A DNA stretch of 64,000 nt from Elmis aenea (lineage: Eukaryota > Arthropoda > Insecta > Coleoptera > Elmidae): contig OX393581.1 of NCBI GenBank assembly GCA_947652605.1, forward strand, positions 48,755,924 through 48,819,923, written 5' to 3'. This document shows, piece after piece, positions 48,160-60,805 of this stretch. Position 1 is the first letter of the stretch; each line of letters opens with the position of its first letter. The notes beneath the pieces were generated by a model. The model was not told the DNA's origin and did no database searches. It worked only from the letters and a program-made list of their open reading frames with translations. A program made the translations under genes and the position numbers.

Positions 48160-49065
48160 TTTTATGAAAAATTTTATTACACTGCGATGCTCAAGTTTAA
48201 TTTCACCCATATTTGTTTTTAAAAAAATATGGAGATTTTTTCAGCGTTAATATATTTTGATTAGGCTTTTCTCTTCAGGTTCATAAGGTCACAGCTATTA
48301 AAAAAAATGACAATTTTCAATTCAATAATTTATTTTTATGCCTAGGTAGGTTGCATAAAAAACACCACTAGAAACTTATTATGAAATATCAACACACAGG
48401 GCTTTTTTTGTCTTGTACAAGTCAAACACACAAAAAAATATTCCATTTCCTTGCACTTGCATAAAATGACAAAAAATAAAACCATGAAGATGTAATTGTG
48501 CTTGCAATTACATTGCGAAGGAAATTTTTTGCCCACTTGTCACTCATTAATCAATTTCTCATAACCTATGCTCTCACTTTCTATTATATTGTTTTCCATA
48601 TTTAAAATGAATAGAAGCGTACAATTTAATTGTCACCGCAAGTAAATGGCGCAAAAATATGTCCCCGACGTAAAAAAATCCGAACAATTGTACGTTTATC
48701 ACCTGCATTAACGATAAATCATCTGTAAAAATTCAGGAAATGCGTTACAAATACTTGAGAGAAACTTGCATGATTTAATGTTAGGTTTTTCTTCTCTGTG
48801 GGCCGTTCTCTTCGAGATGTATCCGATAGACTTGTTACGTAAGTCCCGGAACAAGATTCATAAAGAAGTAACGACTTCTGACCTGTCTGCACCAAAATTA
48901 TGATACTTCCGTTAACTTTCTAGCTGAGTTTTTCGATGATATTAGATATTTGCATTGTCATTAAGTTCGAACACCGATCAATTAATTAATTGGCTGGAAA
49001 TCACAAATATTGAAAAAGCAATAAAACTATATTCTTAAAATGTCTCTCTTTTTTGTTACTGTATT
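48160..49065. other. No supported gene
   Basis: 48640-48960 is somewhat GC-richer and includes TTACGTAAGT, which could be a plus-strand donor, but no exon could be built. Confidence 0.4.
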
Positions 49066-49069
49066 TATA

Positions 49070-49423
49070 CAGTGCTGTGCAAAAGTATGGAAACAGACAA
49101 ATAGCTAGAACGCTATTAAGGGTATTACAATGAAATTTGGTATCTGACCGTTATCCTATGTTCCGGATTAGATGAAAATGTTTTTAAATTAAGTATAAAA
49201 ATTTGTATTAAAAACCTAGTTCACATTTTGTTCTAATTTAATAAATAAAAAATGTAAATCAAATTTTCAAAAATGATGAAATTTAATTTTTCGTCTATAG
49301 TGCGAAAATGGAATCCGATATGATGGCATAGGCGTTATTTTCTCACAAAAATAGCCCAAGACCCAAATCAAAATTTCGCTTTCTAGTACGGTAACCGAGA
49401 TACCCCGAATTTAGTCCACACTG
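49070..49423. mobile_element. Degenerate DNA-transposon remnant
   Basis: Starts CAGTGCTGTGCAAAAGTATG, typical of Tc1/mariner-type ends, and finishes ACCGAGATACCCCG...CCACACTG. The right end resembles that of 27380-28065. No transposase. Confidence 0.45.
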
Positions 49424-50306
49424 TTTAGATATATTAATAATAATAAATTATAAATAAAAAATTATGCACATTGCACAATATTCTCTTAAATGAAAGAATG
49501 TCTTTAATAGTCATTAATTTTGGGTAATAAAAACATTATTCTACGCACTTTCTGATCTAATGATTCATTTTAGTCATATTTAATGCGCCAGAACTAATTT
49601 AATGAGCACCAAACAACGTTTTTGTAAGGTTAAACACAAACCTTTTGTTATCATTGCAAAATTCACGAATTTAACTAGTAATTTCCAAACATTGAATTTT
49701 ATTAATCTCTGTAACATTTCTTAATTTAAAACATTTCAAAGCACCAAAATAACCCAATACATTAATAACTTAGGCAAGGTGATTTCATGCTATGCTTATT
49801 GTTCTAATTAGTGTTCCTTTTATCGCCACATCAAATTTTTTATTCGTCAATATAATCTTCATGTTGCAACACAAAGTTGCACATTTAACTGTTAGCTGGT
49901 CCGGCAGTATATTATTTTTAAATTCTCAATTAGTTGAAGTCTAAACACAATAACGCAATATCCCGGTTTTATCACAAAAAAGAATCAGTTACACCCACTA
50001 AAATTAATAAGTTTTCTTAAGCCAAATTCACATAATGAACCCGTTTAGTTGTAAACAATTAATTAGAACTGAGCTCGTTAATATCAAAGGCAATCTTCCT
50101 GCTTTTAACTGCATTAAAAAGAAAACTCTTTATCATATTTATACCTACTTCCTGAAGCGAATTTCCTAAGTGTTCTCTGAAGCACGTGTATCCGGTTTGC
50201 CTTACATAAAACCTCGCATAAAACCAATCTTATAATTAAATTTAAAAACGAATCCATTAATTGTTTTGTTCCAAATTTTTTTAGTGATCGTATTTGTGCT
50301 CATGTT

Positions 50307-50544
50307 CAGGACCGCTGTTAGGTATGGGCGATATGAACCTGCGCCCGGGGCCCCGCGCTACCAGGGGCCCACATTTTGAATCGAAATGGATTAAAATTAT
50401 ACCTACCTCCTCTACTTCAGTATTTCATTCTCTAACATAACCATTCTCCTTCAGCGTGAAGGTTTTATGATACTATTGAATCATACCAAAAATAATGTAA
50501 AAATTGTTGCTCAGGGCCCCCCGCAACTTCTAACGACGGCGCTG
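50307..50544. mobile_element. hAT-like MITE
   Basis: Inverted ends CAGGACCGCTGTTAG and CTAACGACGGCGCTG with GC-rich subterminal blocks (GGGGCCCCGCGC; GGGCCCCCCGC). No clear duplication. It is followed directly by the element starting at 50551. Confidence 0.6.
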
Positions 50545-50550
50545 GTTGTA

Positions 50551-51368
50551 CAGGGTGTCCTAAAATGAAGGCTTGATAAGGTAATCTCGCTTATTTTACA
50601 GAATCGGTTTAACTGAGGTCGCTTTGTTGTGCAATCCTTCATTAAATGTTACCAAAGTCTTACTCTCCATAGCAGAGTGTGGTGCGCGAAACCTTGGGGT
50701 TCCCTAAATCCTTCTGAAAGGTCCCCCAGCTTTTTTATAATGTTCTAATATCATCGAAATTTATTTCATTGATTACTCATTAATATATTTTAATTCTACA
50801 AATAAACAACGGCAAATTGTTGTAACAATAGAAAAAAAAATTGTAACAAAACCATTCATTGGGGTCCTCTGTAAGCTTTTAATTTCAAAAGGTGTCCTAA
50901 GAGTAAAATGTTTAAACAACACTGGCTTAAGGTGTCTTTAATATTTTCAGAAAAAACTTTTTTGCAAATTTCGAAGTGCTCTAAAAATTGTTTTAGGCCA
51001 TTTTTGAACGAACCAAAGGTGGAAATGCATTGATAAGGGTGTCATTAGCATTTTCAAAAAATATAAAGACCGTCCCAAAACAATCGATATTTTTCTGAAA
51101 TAAATTGCAATGTTTATGGACTTGGAACGTTTTGAAAACCTTATAGGAGCTATAAAAAAATTGTTTTAGGCCGTTTCTAAGAGAACCAAATGTGGAAATG
51201 CATTGCTGAGTGTGTCTTGATTTTGAACTTTTATCAATATAAGTACATCATTTAACAACTACTAAACAGAATTAAAATATAAGAAATATTATATAAGAAA
51301 ATTATGTCTATTAAATAAAATAATTCAGTCACATAGTCATATGTGACGCAGCAATATGAGACACCCTG
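50551..51368. mobile_element. Element with CAGGGTGTC ends and an internal direct repeat
   Basis: Begins CAGGGTGTCCTAAAATG and ends GAGACACCCTG. The inverted match is only about 10 bp, so it is not a full foldback. Two diverged direct copies marked by TTGTTTTAGGCC are 173 bases apart (50988, 51161). Confidence 0.5.
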
Positions 51369-51779
51369 TATACTTATATGTAAAAGTAATTCTTTGTCTT
51401 TAGAATATTGATAAGGTCATTTCAAACGGGTTATGTTTCAATACACTTAAATCGCATGTAAGCACTTAAATGCACCAATTGCATAAGCAATTTGCGAATT
51501 AAGTTAAACAGAAAAAAAATACACGTACGTAACATAAAAGTACCATTTACTTTGTTTCTTGCATGAGGTCAAGTTCTTATCTCGACCATTAATTAAACTG
51601 TAAAAAGCAATAATTTTGCAAACGTACTTTTACTGCAAAATCAATCACGACTTGCATATTTGGTTTTATCTTTAATTGGGCGCTTTCTATATTACCAATT
51701 CTAACAATATTACATACCTACATTCATAATACCCACTTATGGAGTCCTAAAAGAATTACTATCGTAACTTAAAATATCA

Positions 51780-52745
51780 TTTTAGTCCAACTTTTATTTC
51801 TTCTCTGTTTCTCTAATCGTTGTTTTCTTCCATGAGTTTATTGGGCGTCCTCTTCTCATTTTTTCTTTCACATTAAAGTCTAAGCTTTGTTTTGTAATGT
51901 CCGCATTTTCTTTCCGTAGGGTGTTTCCATTTTCTCCTTCTTATTGTTGTTTCCATTGGTTCTTGGTTCGTGAGATGCCATAAGTCTTCGTTTGATTTTA
52001 TGTTGGGCCAATATGTATTCATCATTCTTCGCAAGCATTTGTTAACAAAAACTTGAATTTTGGTTTTATCGGTTTTGTTTATTGTCCATGGCTCGCAACC
52101 ATAAAGTAAAATGCTTTTAACTTTAGTTGTAAAACTCCTGATTTTCGTTCTTGTTGTTAACTCTTTTGATGACTATATTCCCTTAGTCTATGTTGTTATC
52201 TGTGCTTTGTTTATTCGATTTTGAATATCTTTATGGCAAGTTCCATCTTCGACCAATATACTTTCCAGATATGTGAACTCTGATTCTCTTTCTACCTGGT
52301 GTTCGTCTATTATCACATAATCTATATCCTTTGAGTTTATCGACCTCACTTTGGTGTTGTTGGGGTTTATCTCCAGACTTATTCTCTTCGCATTTTCTCG
52401 AAGTTTGTCTGTTTGGTTTTGCATATCTTTAATTTCTTTTGTTTTAAGGCTTACGTCATTCGCAAATTCAAGGTCTTCCAGATATTTGCCAAATCTCCAA
52501 GTTAGTCCATTTTGATTCTTCATTGTGTTCTTCATCAGCCACTCTGTGGCAATCAAGAACAGGAAGGGAGAGAGTATATATCCTGGTCTTACCCCTTGTT
52601 TGCATTAATTTTCTATGTTTTTTGTCCTCTCCCTTACATTATCACTCCATAATCTTGGTACAGTGTTTTAATCATCTTTATCAATTTTTTAGGAATTTCG
52701 TATTCTTGTAAAATACGAGATATCGCAGGCGGGTCAAATTTTTTT
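51780..52745 (-). mobile_element. LINE fragment with reverse transcriptase, second family
   Basis: The minus strand reads KKFDPPAISRILQEYEIPKK, then ATEWLMKNTMKNQNGLTWRF, YLEDLEFANDVSLKTKEIKD (FADD altered to FAND), IDYVIIDEHQVERESEFTYL, SILVEDG, then LLYGCEPW and FVNKCLRRMMNTYWPN motifs. These differ from the 7430-8722 type and match another widespread animal LINE with a CLR-type tail. One catalytic Asp is replaced and frames shift. A mariner remnant begins immediately beyond its 5' side. Confidence 0.75.
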
Positions 52746-52749
52746 AACA

Positions 52750-53800
52750 CATTGGCTTAAGTCATATTACCCTTTGAATATAGAAAAATGGATTTTATGT
52801 TTTCCTATAACTGTCATTCGTTCATCACAATGTCAGAAGTCAGAAGACATGGAAATTGAGTATCGAGCTGTTATAAAATTTCTTACTCGCGAAGGTATTT
52901 CTCCTCAAAGCATCAAAGGTTGACTGAATAGGGTGTACGGGACAATTCCCCGTCAGTCAGTGGTAAAAGATTGGTCAAAACAGTTTCGAATGGGGCAAGA
53001 ATCCTTGGAAGATGATGCAAGAACAGGAAGGACTGTATCGCCGAATCCTCCACGATCGGTTAGGCATGAGTAAAGTTAGTGCAAGGTGGATCCCCAAACA
53101 TCTCTCAGCAGTTCAGCGCCAGCGTCGTGTTGAATGAGCTCGATCCTTTTTGGAACTCTGGGGAGAAAATCCTGTGGACGCGTTGAAGACAATTGTTACA
53201 GGGAATGAAACCATGGTTATCTACTATGATCCTTTGTCCAAAAGAGAATCGATGGAATGGAGGCGAAAAGGAGAAGCACCGCCAAGAATGTTCAGGGTCT
53301 GTAAGTCGACAAAAAAGGTGATGGCTACGATCGTTTGGGATTGTGAGAGCATTCTTCTCAGAGTTTTTAAAGAACGCAACACCCCAGTCAACGGGGAATA
53401 TCATGCAGCACTCCTGCACAAATTATGACAAAATATTCGGGAGAAAAGACTTGGGAAACTGACCAGAGGCGTGCGTTTACTGCAAGACAATGCTCCCGTG
53501 CACGCTGCTGGAATTGCTCAAGCCGCAATTCGTGACTGCGGTTTTGAACAAATCGATCACCCTCCATATAGTCCAGATATGGCCCCCAGTGACTATTACC
53601 TGTTTGGAAATTTGAAAAAGGACGCCATTACAGTGACGACCAAGAGGTGGGCTGCAGTTTGGGCACATCTTGCAAACAAACCGAAGGCATATTTTTTTAG
53701 GGGTATCGAATTGTTGCTAAAACAATGTAATAAGTGCATTGATGTCAGGGGGGACTATATCGAAATATAAAATTGAATTTTGAGCCTACACCATTTCTTT
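52750..53800 (+). mobile_element. Mariner-type transposase pseudogene
   Basis: Reads MEIEYRAVIKFLTREGISPQ, a VKDWSKQFRMGQESLEDDAR segment, then VTGNETMVIYYDPLSKRESM, KKVMATIVWD, LLQDNAPVHAAGIAQAAIRD, HPPYSPDMAPSDYYLFGNLK. The spacing from QDN to the final PSD (34 residues) fits DD34D. The first catalytic Asp (TGDE) is Asn here, and there are stops after about residue 26, after RSVRHE, before ARSFLEL, and at 53428. Terminal inverted repeats could not be fixed. Confidence 0.75.
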
Positions 53801-53804
53801 CAAA

Positions 53805-55870
53805 GTCAGGCCGGGAAATTTTAGCGCTCACCTCGTAGGTCCTCCATACTGACCCTAAAATTCTGTCAATGTTATGCACTAAAATTTCGCAAGCTTGAAA
53901 TTTCTTGCTTCGTAAATTAAAATTGGGGACATTTTGGGAAAGTAAATTAACACGCTTTTAATGTTTTTATGCTCTGTAAATTATTATATTTCACAAGCTT
54001 GACAGAGACCCTGTTTACAATCGAATACCACTGCTAATTATTATATTAACAACTGTACTATATACTAAGTATGCGTTCAACTATCGCCTCCTTAATTCCT
54101 AGATGATGTAAATAATTTCGACAGCATTGAAAATATGGCTCTGAATAAGGTCTGCTTAATCTGAAAATAAAAGTAATAATCACTTTTTATCGTTCAGCGC
54201 ACAGTAAATCGTTTAAGTAAACGGTTTTTAAGCTATCTATCATACATTCATAATTTTAAGTTGCACAATTTAAAAGTTTGTTAGCAAACGATTAATTATT
54301 TCATATTTTAATGATTAATCAAAATCACACAAACATTCAGGTTTACGTTCCATAAGTGTTATGCAATTCTTGTAAATGAGATAAAACCGAATACTGGAAC
54401 CGATATGTCAAAGAAAAATATTTAAATCGACTTTCTTTTTACAAAATTTCCGCGGGCAGCAGTTTATAGTTGTAAAATGTTCCAGTTCCTATGATTTATT
54501 TGTTTATTTATTTGCATGTTGTAAAATTAAAGCAGCTGATAATACTTAATTTAATATTACTAGTTACATTTCTAATAAAACGGGGGAAAACCGTATTTAT
54601 AAAAAACGGTAAACAGGTTTAATGCATAAAAGAGATAAGTTTTATTAGTTAAAATCAATAATATTTTTTTAATCCGGAAAAACTTGGTGACTAACTTGAC
54701 CAGTCCATAACATAAAGCAATTTTTTTAGAAAACATAGATAGTGAATAAGCAATCTACAACCATTCACCATACTTTTTTAAATTTTATTAAAGTAAATTA
54801 TCCAAGCTGTTTCAGACCAACCGTACCAGCACTTTTATTCGAAAACGCGAAATCTGACAAGGACGGAAATAAAATTTATAACAAAAGTGCATAATATGTT
54901 GAATTGACTGACGCTATAGCGATTTTCGTAATTAAACCGGAAGTTGCCAAATCCGGAAGTAACTTTAAAAGCTTAAATGGAACCATCCAGTTTTTATTGC
55001 ATAACTAAAAAGACATTTGATAAATACAATTTTTTTACCTGAACATTTTTTTGATTATCAGTATAGTATTTAGTCCATTGGACCTAAATTATAACAGTAT
55101 TTAAAACCTATTTCGCATGTACCGAGTTCTGTGTAAGAAACTTGTTTATTTGAACATATGTACACTATTGTTTCACTTCCGGTTTCGCCGGAAATTACCC
55201 AAAGTTTGTTATTTCAAATGAAACAACCTGTATATTTTCACATTTTTGAAAACACAAATGTTTAACAGATTTTTAAAATATAACGAACTTGGGCAAATTT
55301 TTACAAAAGGGCGTTGAGCTAGGTGGTCATTTTGATCTTATTTAAATATGTATATCTGGTTTGTCTATTACCTCATTCAAAAGTAGATAAATAAAATGTT
55401 TCGTGTGTATGTTACAGGTTTTAGAATTAGAAATTTAAAACTGAATGATTTGACTAATCTGTCTTTCTATTTACAAAAATATACAAAACCTTATTATAAA
55501 AATTCTGTAGGTGGGTACTCGGTCCTTGAACAACGTGTGAATTTCGGTTATTGACATAAGGGTTAAACACATTAAAAGGTAGCTATAAACTATAAACCTT
55601 TTAAAAAGCTTACTGGCACTAAACCAAGATCATATATTTAATAAATATTTTATTTGTATCTAACATCATAAACTAATTTCATTGGCACAATTATTTGTGT
55701 ATTTTAAAATATTTTTGTAAAGACATTCATGTTAAAACTTTGTACAGTAAATATACTTGAGTAATATTTTATCACTTTTAGATTAATTTAAGCCTCCACC
55801 AATTTTTGTAAGTGTGAAATTTATTTTTATTATAATTTTGTGAACATCTTTTTAAATTAAACAGAAAAAC
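53805..55870. other. Part of the long intron, decayed repeats only
   Basis: CCGGAAGT-type motifs recur (54935-55190) and AACCTGTATATTTT at 55227 resembles the outer flank of the CAGGGTG elements. No intact element or exon. Confidence 0.4.
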
Positions 55871-55874
55871 CTAC

Positions 55875-55907
55875 CTCGTTAAATGGTGATGTAGGCTTAT
55901 TTTCATT
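55875..55907 (-). CDS. Gene B micro-exon (11 residues)
   Basis: A 33-nt exon coding NENKPTSPFNE, between a good acceptor (TTATTTCAG) and donor (GAG|GTAGGT), phase 0-0. It is too short to support from coding content alone. The case rests on paired splice signals, the unbroken frame and its position 629 bp downstream of the previous exon. The next supported exon on this strand in the same phase is far away, either 23304 or 15755. Confidence 0.5.
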
Positions 55908-56245
55908 CTGAAATAATAAAAAAAAACAGCAGGTCAGCTACTACATAACTTTTTTTATTTTTATCTCGACATTATTTGAAAAATCTTAAATAATAACTTG
56001 TAGTAACGTAGTAAGTAGCTGTATGACTGTATGATAAATAAGTAAAAATCGCAAATTAAGTTTTTAATAAATGATAGTACACAAAAATAAAATTATTTGT
56101 ATTGATCTTAAACCATAACATTATTTGAAAAGGATTAGGCAAATGTTCCAGAACATTTCAAACATATCCAAACGGTGGGTTATGTTAAAATGGGACTTGT
56201 TCGAATTTTCCAGCAAAGTTTTTACTATTTTATCAAATACATCAC

Positions 56246-56440
56246 CAGAGCCGGCGATAAGGGAGTGCAGGGTGTTCATTGCACATAGCCCCGCGGGTAG
56301 TGCGGCCCTGCGTTGACATTTTTATAATAAATTTAAAATTTAATACGAAAAAAATTTTACTTTAACAAGTACGTAAAAGCTTTTTTTTGGCCCCGAAATA
56401 ATTTTCACACACAGCCCCGCAAACGCTATGACCGGCTCTG
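56246..56440. mobile_element. hAT-type MITE in a gene B intron
   Basis: Inverted ends CAGAGCCGGCGATA and TATGACCGGCTCTG. TACATCAC is duplicated exactly on both sides (56238-56245, 56441-56448). It has 195 bp and no coding capacity, and lies between exons 56537 and 55907. Confidence 0.8.
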
Positions 56441-56536
56441 TACATCACATTTATCTAATGGTAAAGGGTAAATTATTAAAAAAAAATAATGCACCTTTGC
56501 TCAATATTACACTTACATAATAAGAAGCTAACTTAC

Positions 56537-56683
56537 GCCTCCATTTGCCCCACTTCCCCCGCTACTAGCAGAGCTGCCAGCACCACTGCTGCCTCCTAAA
56601 ACCGTCGTTAATAGTCCGGATAAAAACCCCCCGGAATCAAGCGGCGGTTTTGCAGTTGTAACCTCGGGACCGCCAGACGGAAC
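56537..56683 (-). CDS. Gene B exon: Pro/Thr then Gly/Ser-rich module
   Basis: Codes for 49 residues: VPSGGPEVTTAKPPLDSGG, a short hydrophobic stretch (FLSGLLTTVLGG), and a Ser/Gly-rich end. The acceptor is TTTGTTAG and the donor GGC|GTAAGT. It is 147 nt and phase 0-0. Like the exon at 15755-15567 it begins with VP and carries TT..KPP, so the two may be related. Confidence 0.7.
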
Positions 56684-57854
56684 CTAACAAACATATCCTA
56701 AATAAACAACATCCATTTTATCCCCTAATCTAATAGCATAGATCAGTGTTTCTCAAAGTATGGCCCGCGGAGCCCTGGGGTTTTTAATTTTTTGACAACA
56801 GGGACGAAAAAGGAAATAACGCAAAAGTACGAAAATCTATTTGTTGAGTTTTTTTTTGAGTAGCTAGAAAAGCAATGGTAACTTTTATTTTAAATTTTGT
56901 AAAGCGCCAAATTACCAAACCTTGCTCCCATTTAATTGACTTTGTGTCTTTTAAGATGAGTAAGATTGGTTGAGCCTTGAATTCGGGACACGCTGTATTC
57001 TTTTTTAACTGTTTGATATCCTCATTACAAACATGAAAAAAATAATTGCATATGCTTTGCGGTAACATATTACACCCTTACAAACACATTAAGCTTGCGC
57101 ATAAACCACGTTAGTAAACTATTGTACATACAAATGTTTTCAATCTTTTACAGTAAGGAGTAAGATGTGGTTAACCCCTAATCTAATATTTACAATGTAT
57201 TGCACACGACCAAGTAATAACTCAGACATTAAAAATATTAGTAGTACATCAAACTTGCAAACGTCGTATATTTACAGTAAGACGCATATGTTCATATGTG
57301 CAAATGTGTAAATTAAAGTTACAACACTCCTAACCGCAATAATCTATAACTCTACGTTCCTCACAGAAAAATGTATACTAAATATATTGTACATACGTAC
57401 ATATGTACAGCGTGTTGTAACCTCACTTCTCACCGTTTCGTGTTTACGATTATTATAAGTCAAAAAAATTATTGAAAGAAATCAGATCAAGGCTGCTAAT
57501 TGCAGCTAATAATCGTAAAATAGTCTTCTTAAAAACAACTCGCGCTGACATTCTTTTAGAGAATTGCTTATGTTTTCCAACGTCACAAAAAAAATAATTG
57601 GGTGACGTTTCGGGTCGCAAGATTTTTGGAAACTTCCATGAAAATGACTAACTCTTTCCACAAAATGTTTACTTCTTGTGATACTACTCTTAAAAACGCG
57701 GTTAACATATCGATTTAAAAAGAAAATTAACATTGTATTATCGATACTTATAAATGCTTTGATTTCTGTATTCAGTGACTAAGATTTAAATATCATTATT
57801 AACGGTAATCTATTTATTATTACTGCATTCTATTTAAAGTATGTATGATATTAC

Positions 57855-57917
57855 CGGACCACTTAAGGCAGGCAAGATTCCTTTCAGAACATTTGCTGCG
57901 AACATTCCAACACCTTT
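57855..57917 (-). CDS. Gene B exon: 21-residue module
   Basis: Codes for KGVGMFAANVLKGILPALSG plus Pro. The acceptor is CTTTTATAG and the donor CCG|GTAATA. It is 63 nt and phase 0-0. The Gly/Leu/Ala pattern resembles that of the preceding exon, which suggests related modules. Confidence 0.65.
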
Positions 57918-58072
57918 CTATAAAAGAAAAATACATATTAAAGTATCATAATAACAATAATCGTATCAATAATAACATAAACAGGTTGCAATATAGAAAA
58001 TTATTGCCTTAACAGATAATAAATATGCAAAATAATTCTCTAGTATTGACGGAATAGTTAAATAAATATTAC

Positions 58073-58168
58073 CGCTCCTGGGGGGTTGGCTACACCTTTG
58101 ATGAATGCACCGATAAGGCCACCCAAAAATGCACCAACATCTGATCCGCCCGCTTCTTCTTCGTCACC
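58073..58168 (-). CDS. Gene B exon: Gly/Ala hydrophobic module
   Basis: Codes for 32 residues: an acidic start (GDEEEAGGSD), then a glycine-spaced hydrophobic helix (VGAFLGGLIGAFIKGV) and ANPPGA. The acceptor is TATATTTAG and the donor GCG|GTAATA. It is 96 nt and phase 0-0. The 2.6-kb intron before it contains the foldback at 60152-60785. Confidence 0.65.
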
Positions 58169-59137
58169 CTAAATATACGAAAAAATAAATTATATTTCAT
58201 AACAAAATTATGTGTACCCAACAGACACGTGTTAAAAGTTTAAGCCAATTACTTAAGTTAAAACAAAATTCGATTATTTTAGAATCTGACATGATTTTTA
58301 CTTATCCCTATTTAAACGCACTTAGAGTAAATATTTCTTGTTTAGGATGTAAAAAAAACGTATCATTGCACTGTCCAGCCAATTCATTAAATATAAAAAT
58401 ATTCGCTTTTATTCACGTCAGTAACAGAAATTGTCAAAAATATAATTCGTTTTATACTCAACACTAATAATTTTAAGTATTTAAATAATGTATAATTAAT
58501 AATAATTTATTTTTTTTAAACTTTAATGAAATATTTGGTACGAACATACTTTTTATAGGTTATTTTTAGATTTTATGTAATCAAACACAGTTCATATAAT
58601 AATTATATTTGGTGTAAATGCAAACTTCCAGTGTTTCAATTTTCAATTAATTTTTTTTATTGGTCCAAAAATATGAATAATAGAAAATAATCTTCCAGTA
58701 GAAGCGTTTGAACTTAAAGCATACTCAACAATTAATGACTGGTTTTTAAACGGTATTGAATTTTCAGAGAAATATTGAAATATATAAACCCATTTTTGTT
58801 CAATGGTTATTGAATTTTTCCGTCATTCATGTAATTGTTTTTTAGTTACAAAGTATTTGATAAAACAAATTTCATCCAAATGATCATTCTCTTTTATTTG
58901 TTTTTTCTTTTTATTGGAAAAGAAAATTATATTTTGTTTACTTTAGACCAAACGGTATTTCAAATAAAAGGACCCAGTTCATTTAATCCATTTCTTGAAA
59001 AGCCATATCCCACTTATTTAAATTAGATAATCAAGACAAGTTAGATAAAACGATTGAACAAATTCTTTAAATGATTTTGAATTCTGATAGTGATCTTTCT
59101 CCAATTGTGAAAGCTGGTAATAAAATCATTTTAACGT

Positions 59138-59218
59138 AAGCCTACTTTGACATTTCTGGACAAATGTGCGTTTTGCTTACCATGCGTTATAACTTACTTA
59201 CTGCAGGAAGTGTTTGAC
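59138..59218 (+). repeat. Dispersed repeat, copy 2
   Basis: Matches 5165-5250 in inverted orientation. A further GTGCTTTTTGCTTGCCGTGC lies at about 59251, perhaps a diverged second unit. Confidence 0.5.
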
Positions 59219-60151
59219 GTGAATCTACTTTGTTCATTTTTTTAAAACACTGTGCTTTTTGCTTGCCGTGCCTAAGGATTAAAATTTAAAGTCACATAAG
59301 CATTAAAACAGAAATGTTCAATGTTTATAGTGTAAATAAAGTTTCCATAAAATTTTAATCCTATTGTTTTAATTTAAAATTTTTCGTTTTTTGTTTGTTC
59401 GAAAAAAGTACAAAAATAAATTTTGCACCTGATCAGTATCTCATTAAAGTTATTTAATCGTGTCTATGTAACATTATTACCTTGTCAGCTCTAATTAAGC
59501 ATAGACAATCACATTGTTAGCAATTTCAATACGAATGCAATTTTAACCCGCTAATTACGTTACCACAATTAAAATAATAACACCACGCTTGTATAATACC
59601 TCAAATTTTTATACTTTACACACACATTCACTCAATTCTTTTTTTACTGCTTGTGGTAATCATATTTAAATTTAGTTTTTGTTGTTTTATGCCATCAAAA
59701 CACGTAACATGCATTTTTTGTCCGAGTGTTGAAATGCATAAGGCACAAAAGGATGTATCATATAAAAATGGGATCTTAGAAAGCCATACCAGCACAAAAA
59801 CAATAATCTTGTAATACTTACCTTAACGATAATGACTAGCATATTTAACCTGACAACTAACAGTATTAATATTATAAAACAGGAGATTTTCTGCGTCAGA
59901 TAATTATGTTATACCGTGCTGTTTTGTTAAGGCTACACAATTTGCATGCAAATAAGACTTTTATTATTGAGCAAGTATTATTCAATGTAGATGACAATTT
60001 GTATAGGACTTCTTTTTATTACTGTTCTATCTATCATAATTGCAGCTCAAAAGTATCTCTTTTTTATTTGTATTTATATTGTTACAATGGCTGATTACTA
60101 TGTATTTGTTAAGAGTACATCGTTTACTATGATTGTTACCGCAGTATTATA

Positions 60152-60785
60152 CAGGGTGTCCCCATTATACACGGCAAAAAAGTATGTGCATATTCCTGAG
60201 TGAAAATGATGACCATTTGTCAAATATTTTGTTATCCGAAAATGCTTCCTTTCAAAGTTAGAGACCTCCAAAGTTGCAAGAAAAAAGAATAAAAAAATCG
60301 ATTACGTCCTAGCCGTTTAAGCTAGAGCTATCAAACTTGGCCGAAATGTTTGGGTGTTTCCCATTGACTTTGTGGGATAATTAGAAAGAAAACACGTAAT
60401 TGGAAGTATGATTTACAGGCAGGTCATCCGCTTACCATCTTCAGAATTTTTTTCTCTGGGATAAAATTAAAAATGTCATTCGTCCATAAGAAAGTACGAC
60501 TTAAGAGAAAAAAATTCGTCCCTCTTTGTTTTTTGCTGTAAACGTAGCCGTTTTCGAGAAAATTAGTGCTAAAGATGCATCGACAAACTCTGTTTATACA
60601 CCTCAAATATTTTTTTTAACTAAACTTAGTTGGCTAATGTCATGCTTGCCTTAAGTCTTGCAACTTTGGAGGTCTCTAACTTTGAAAGGAAGCATTTTCG
60701 GATAACAAAATATTTGACAAATGGTCATCATTTTCACTCAGGAATATGCACATACTTTTTTTCCGTGTATAATGGGGACACCCTG
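60152..60785. mobile_element. Foldback MITE 20 bp from a gene B splice donor
   Basis: TATA-flanked ends CAGGGTGTCCCCATTATACA / TGTATAATGGGGACACCCTG. Arms of about 145 bp (AGGAATATGCACATAC..., TTGACAAATGGTCATCATTT, CCTCCAAAGTTGCAAG). It lies in the intron after exon 60925-60806. Confidence 0.8.
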
Positions 60786-60805
60786 TATAAGAAAGTAAGA
60801 AATAC

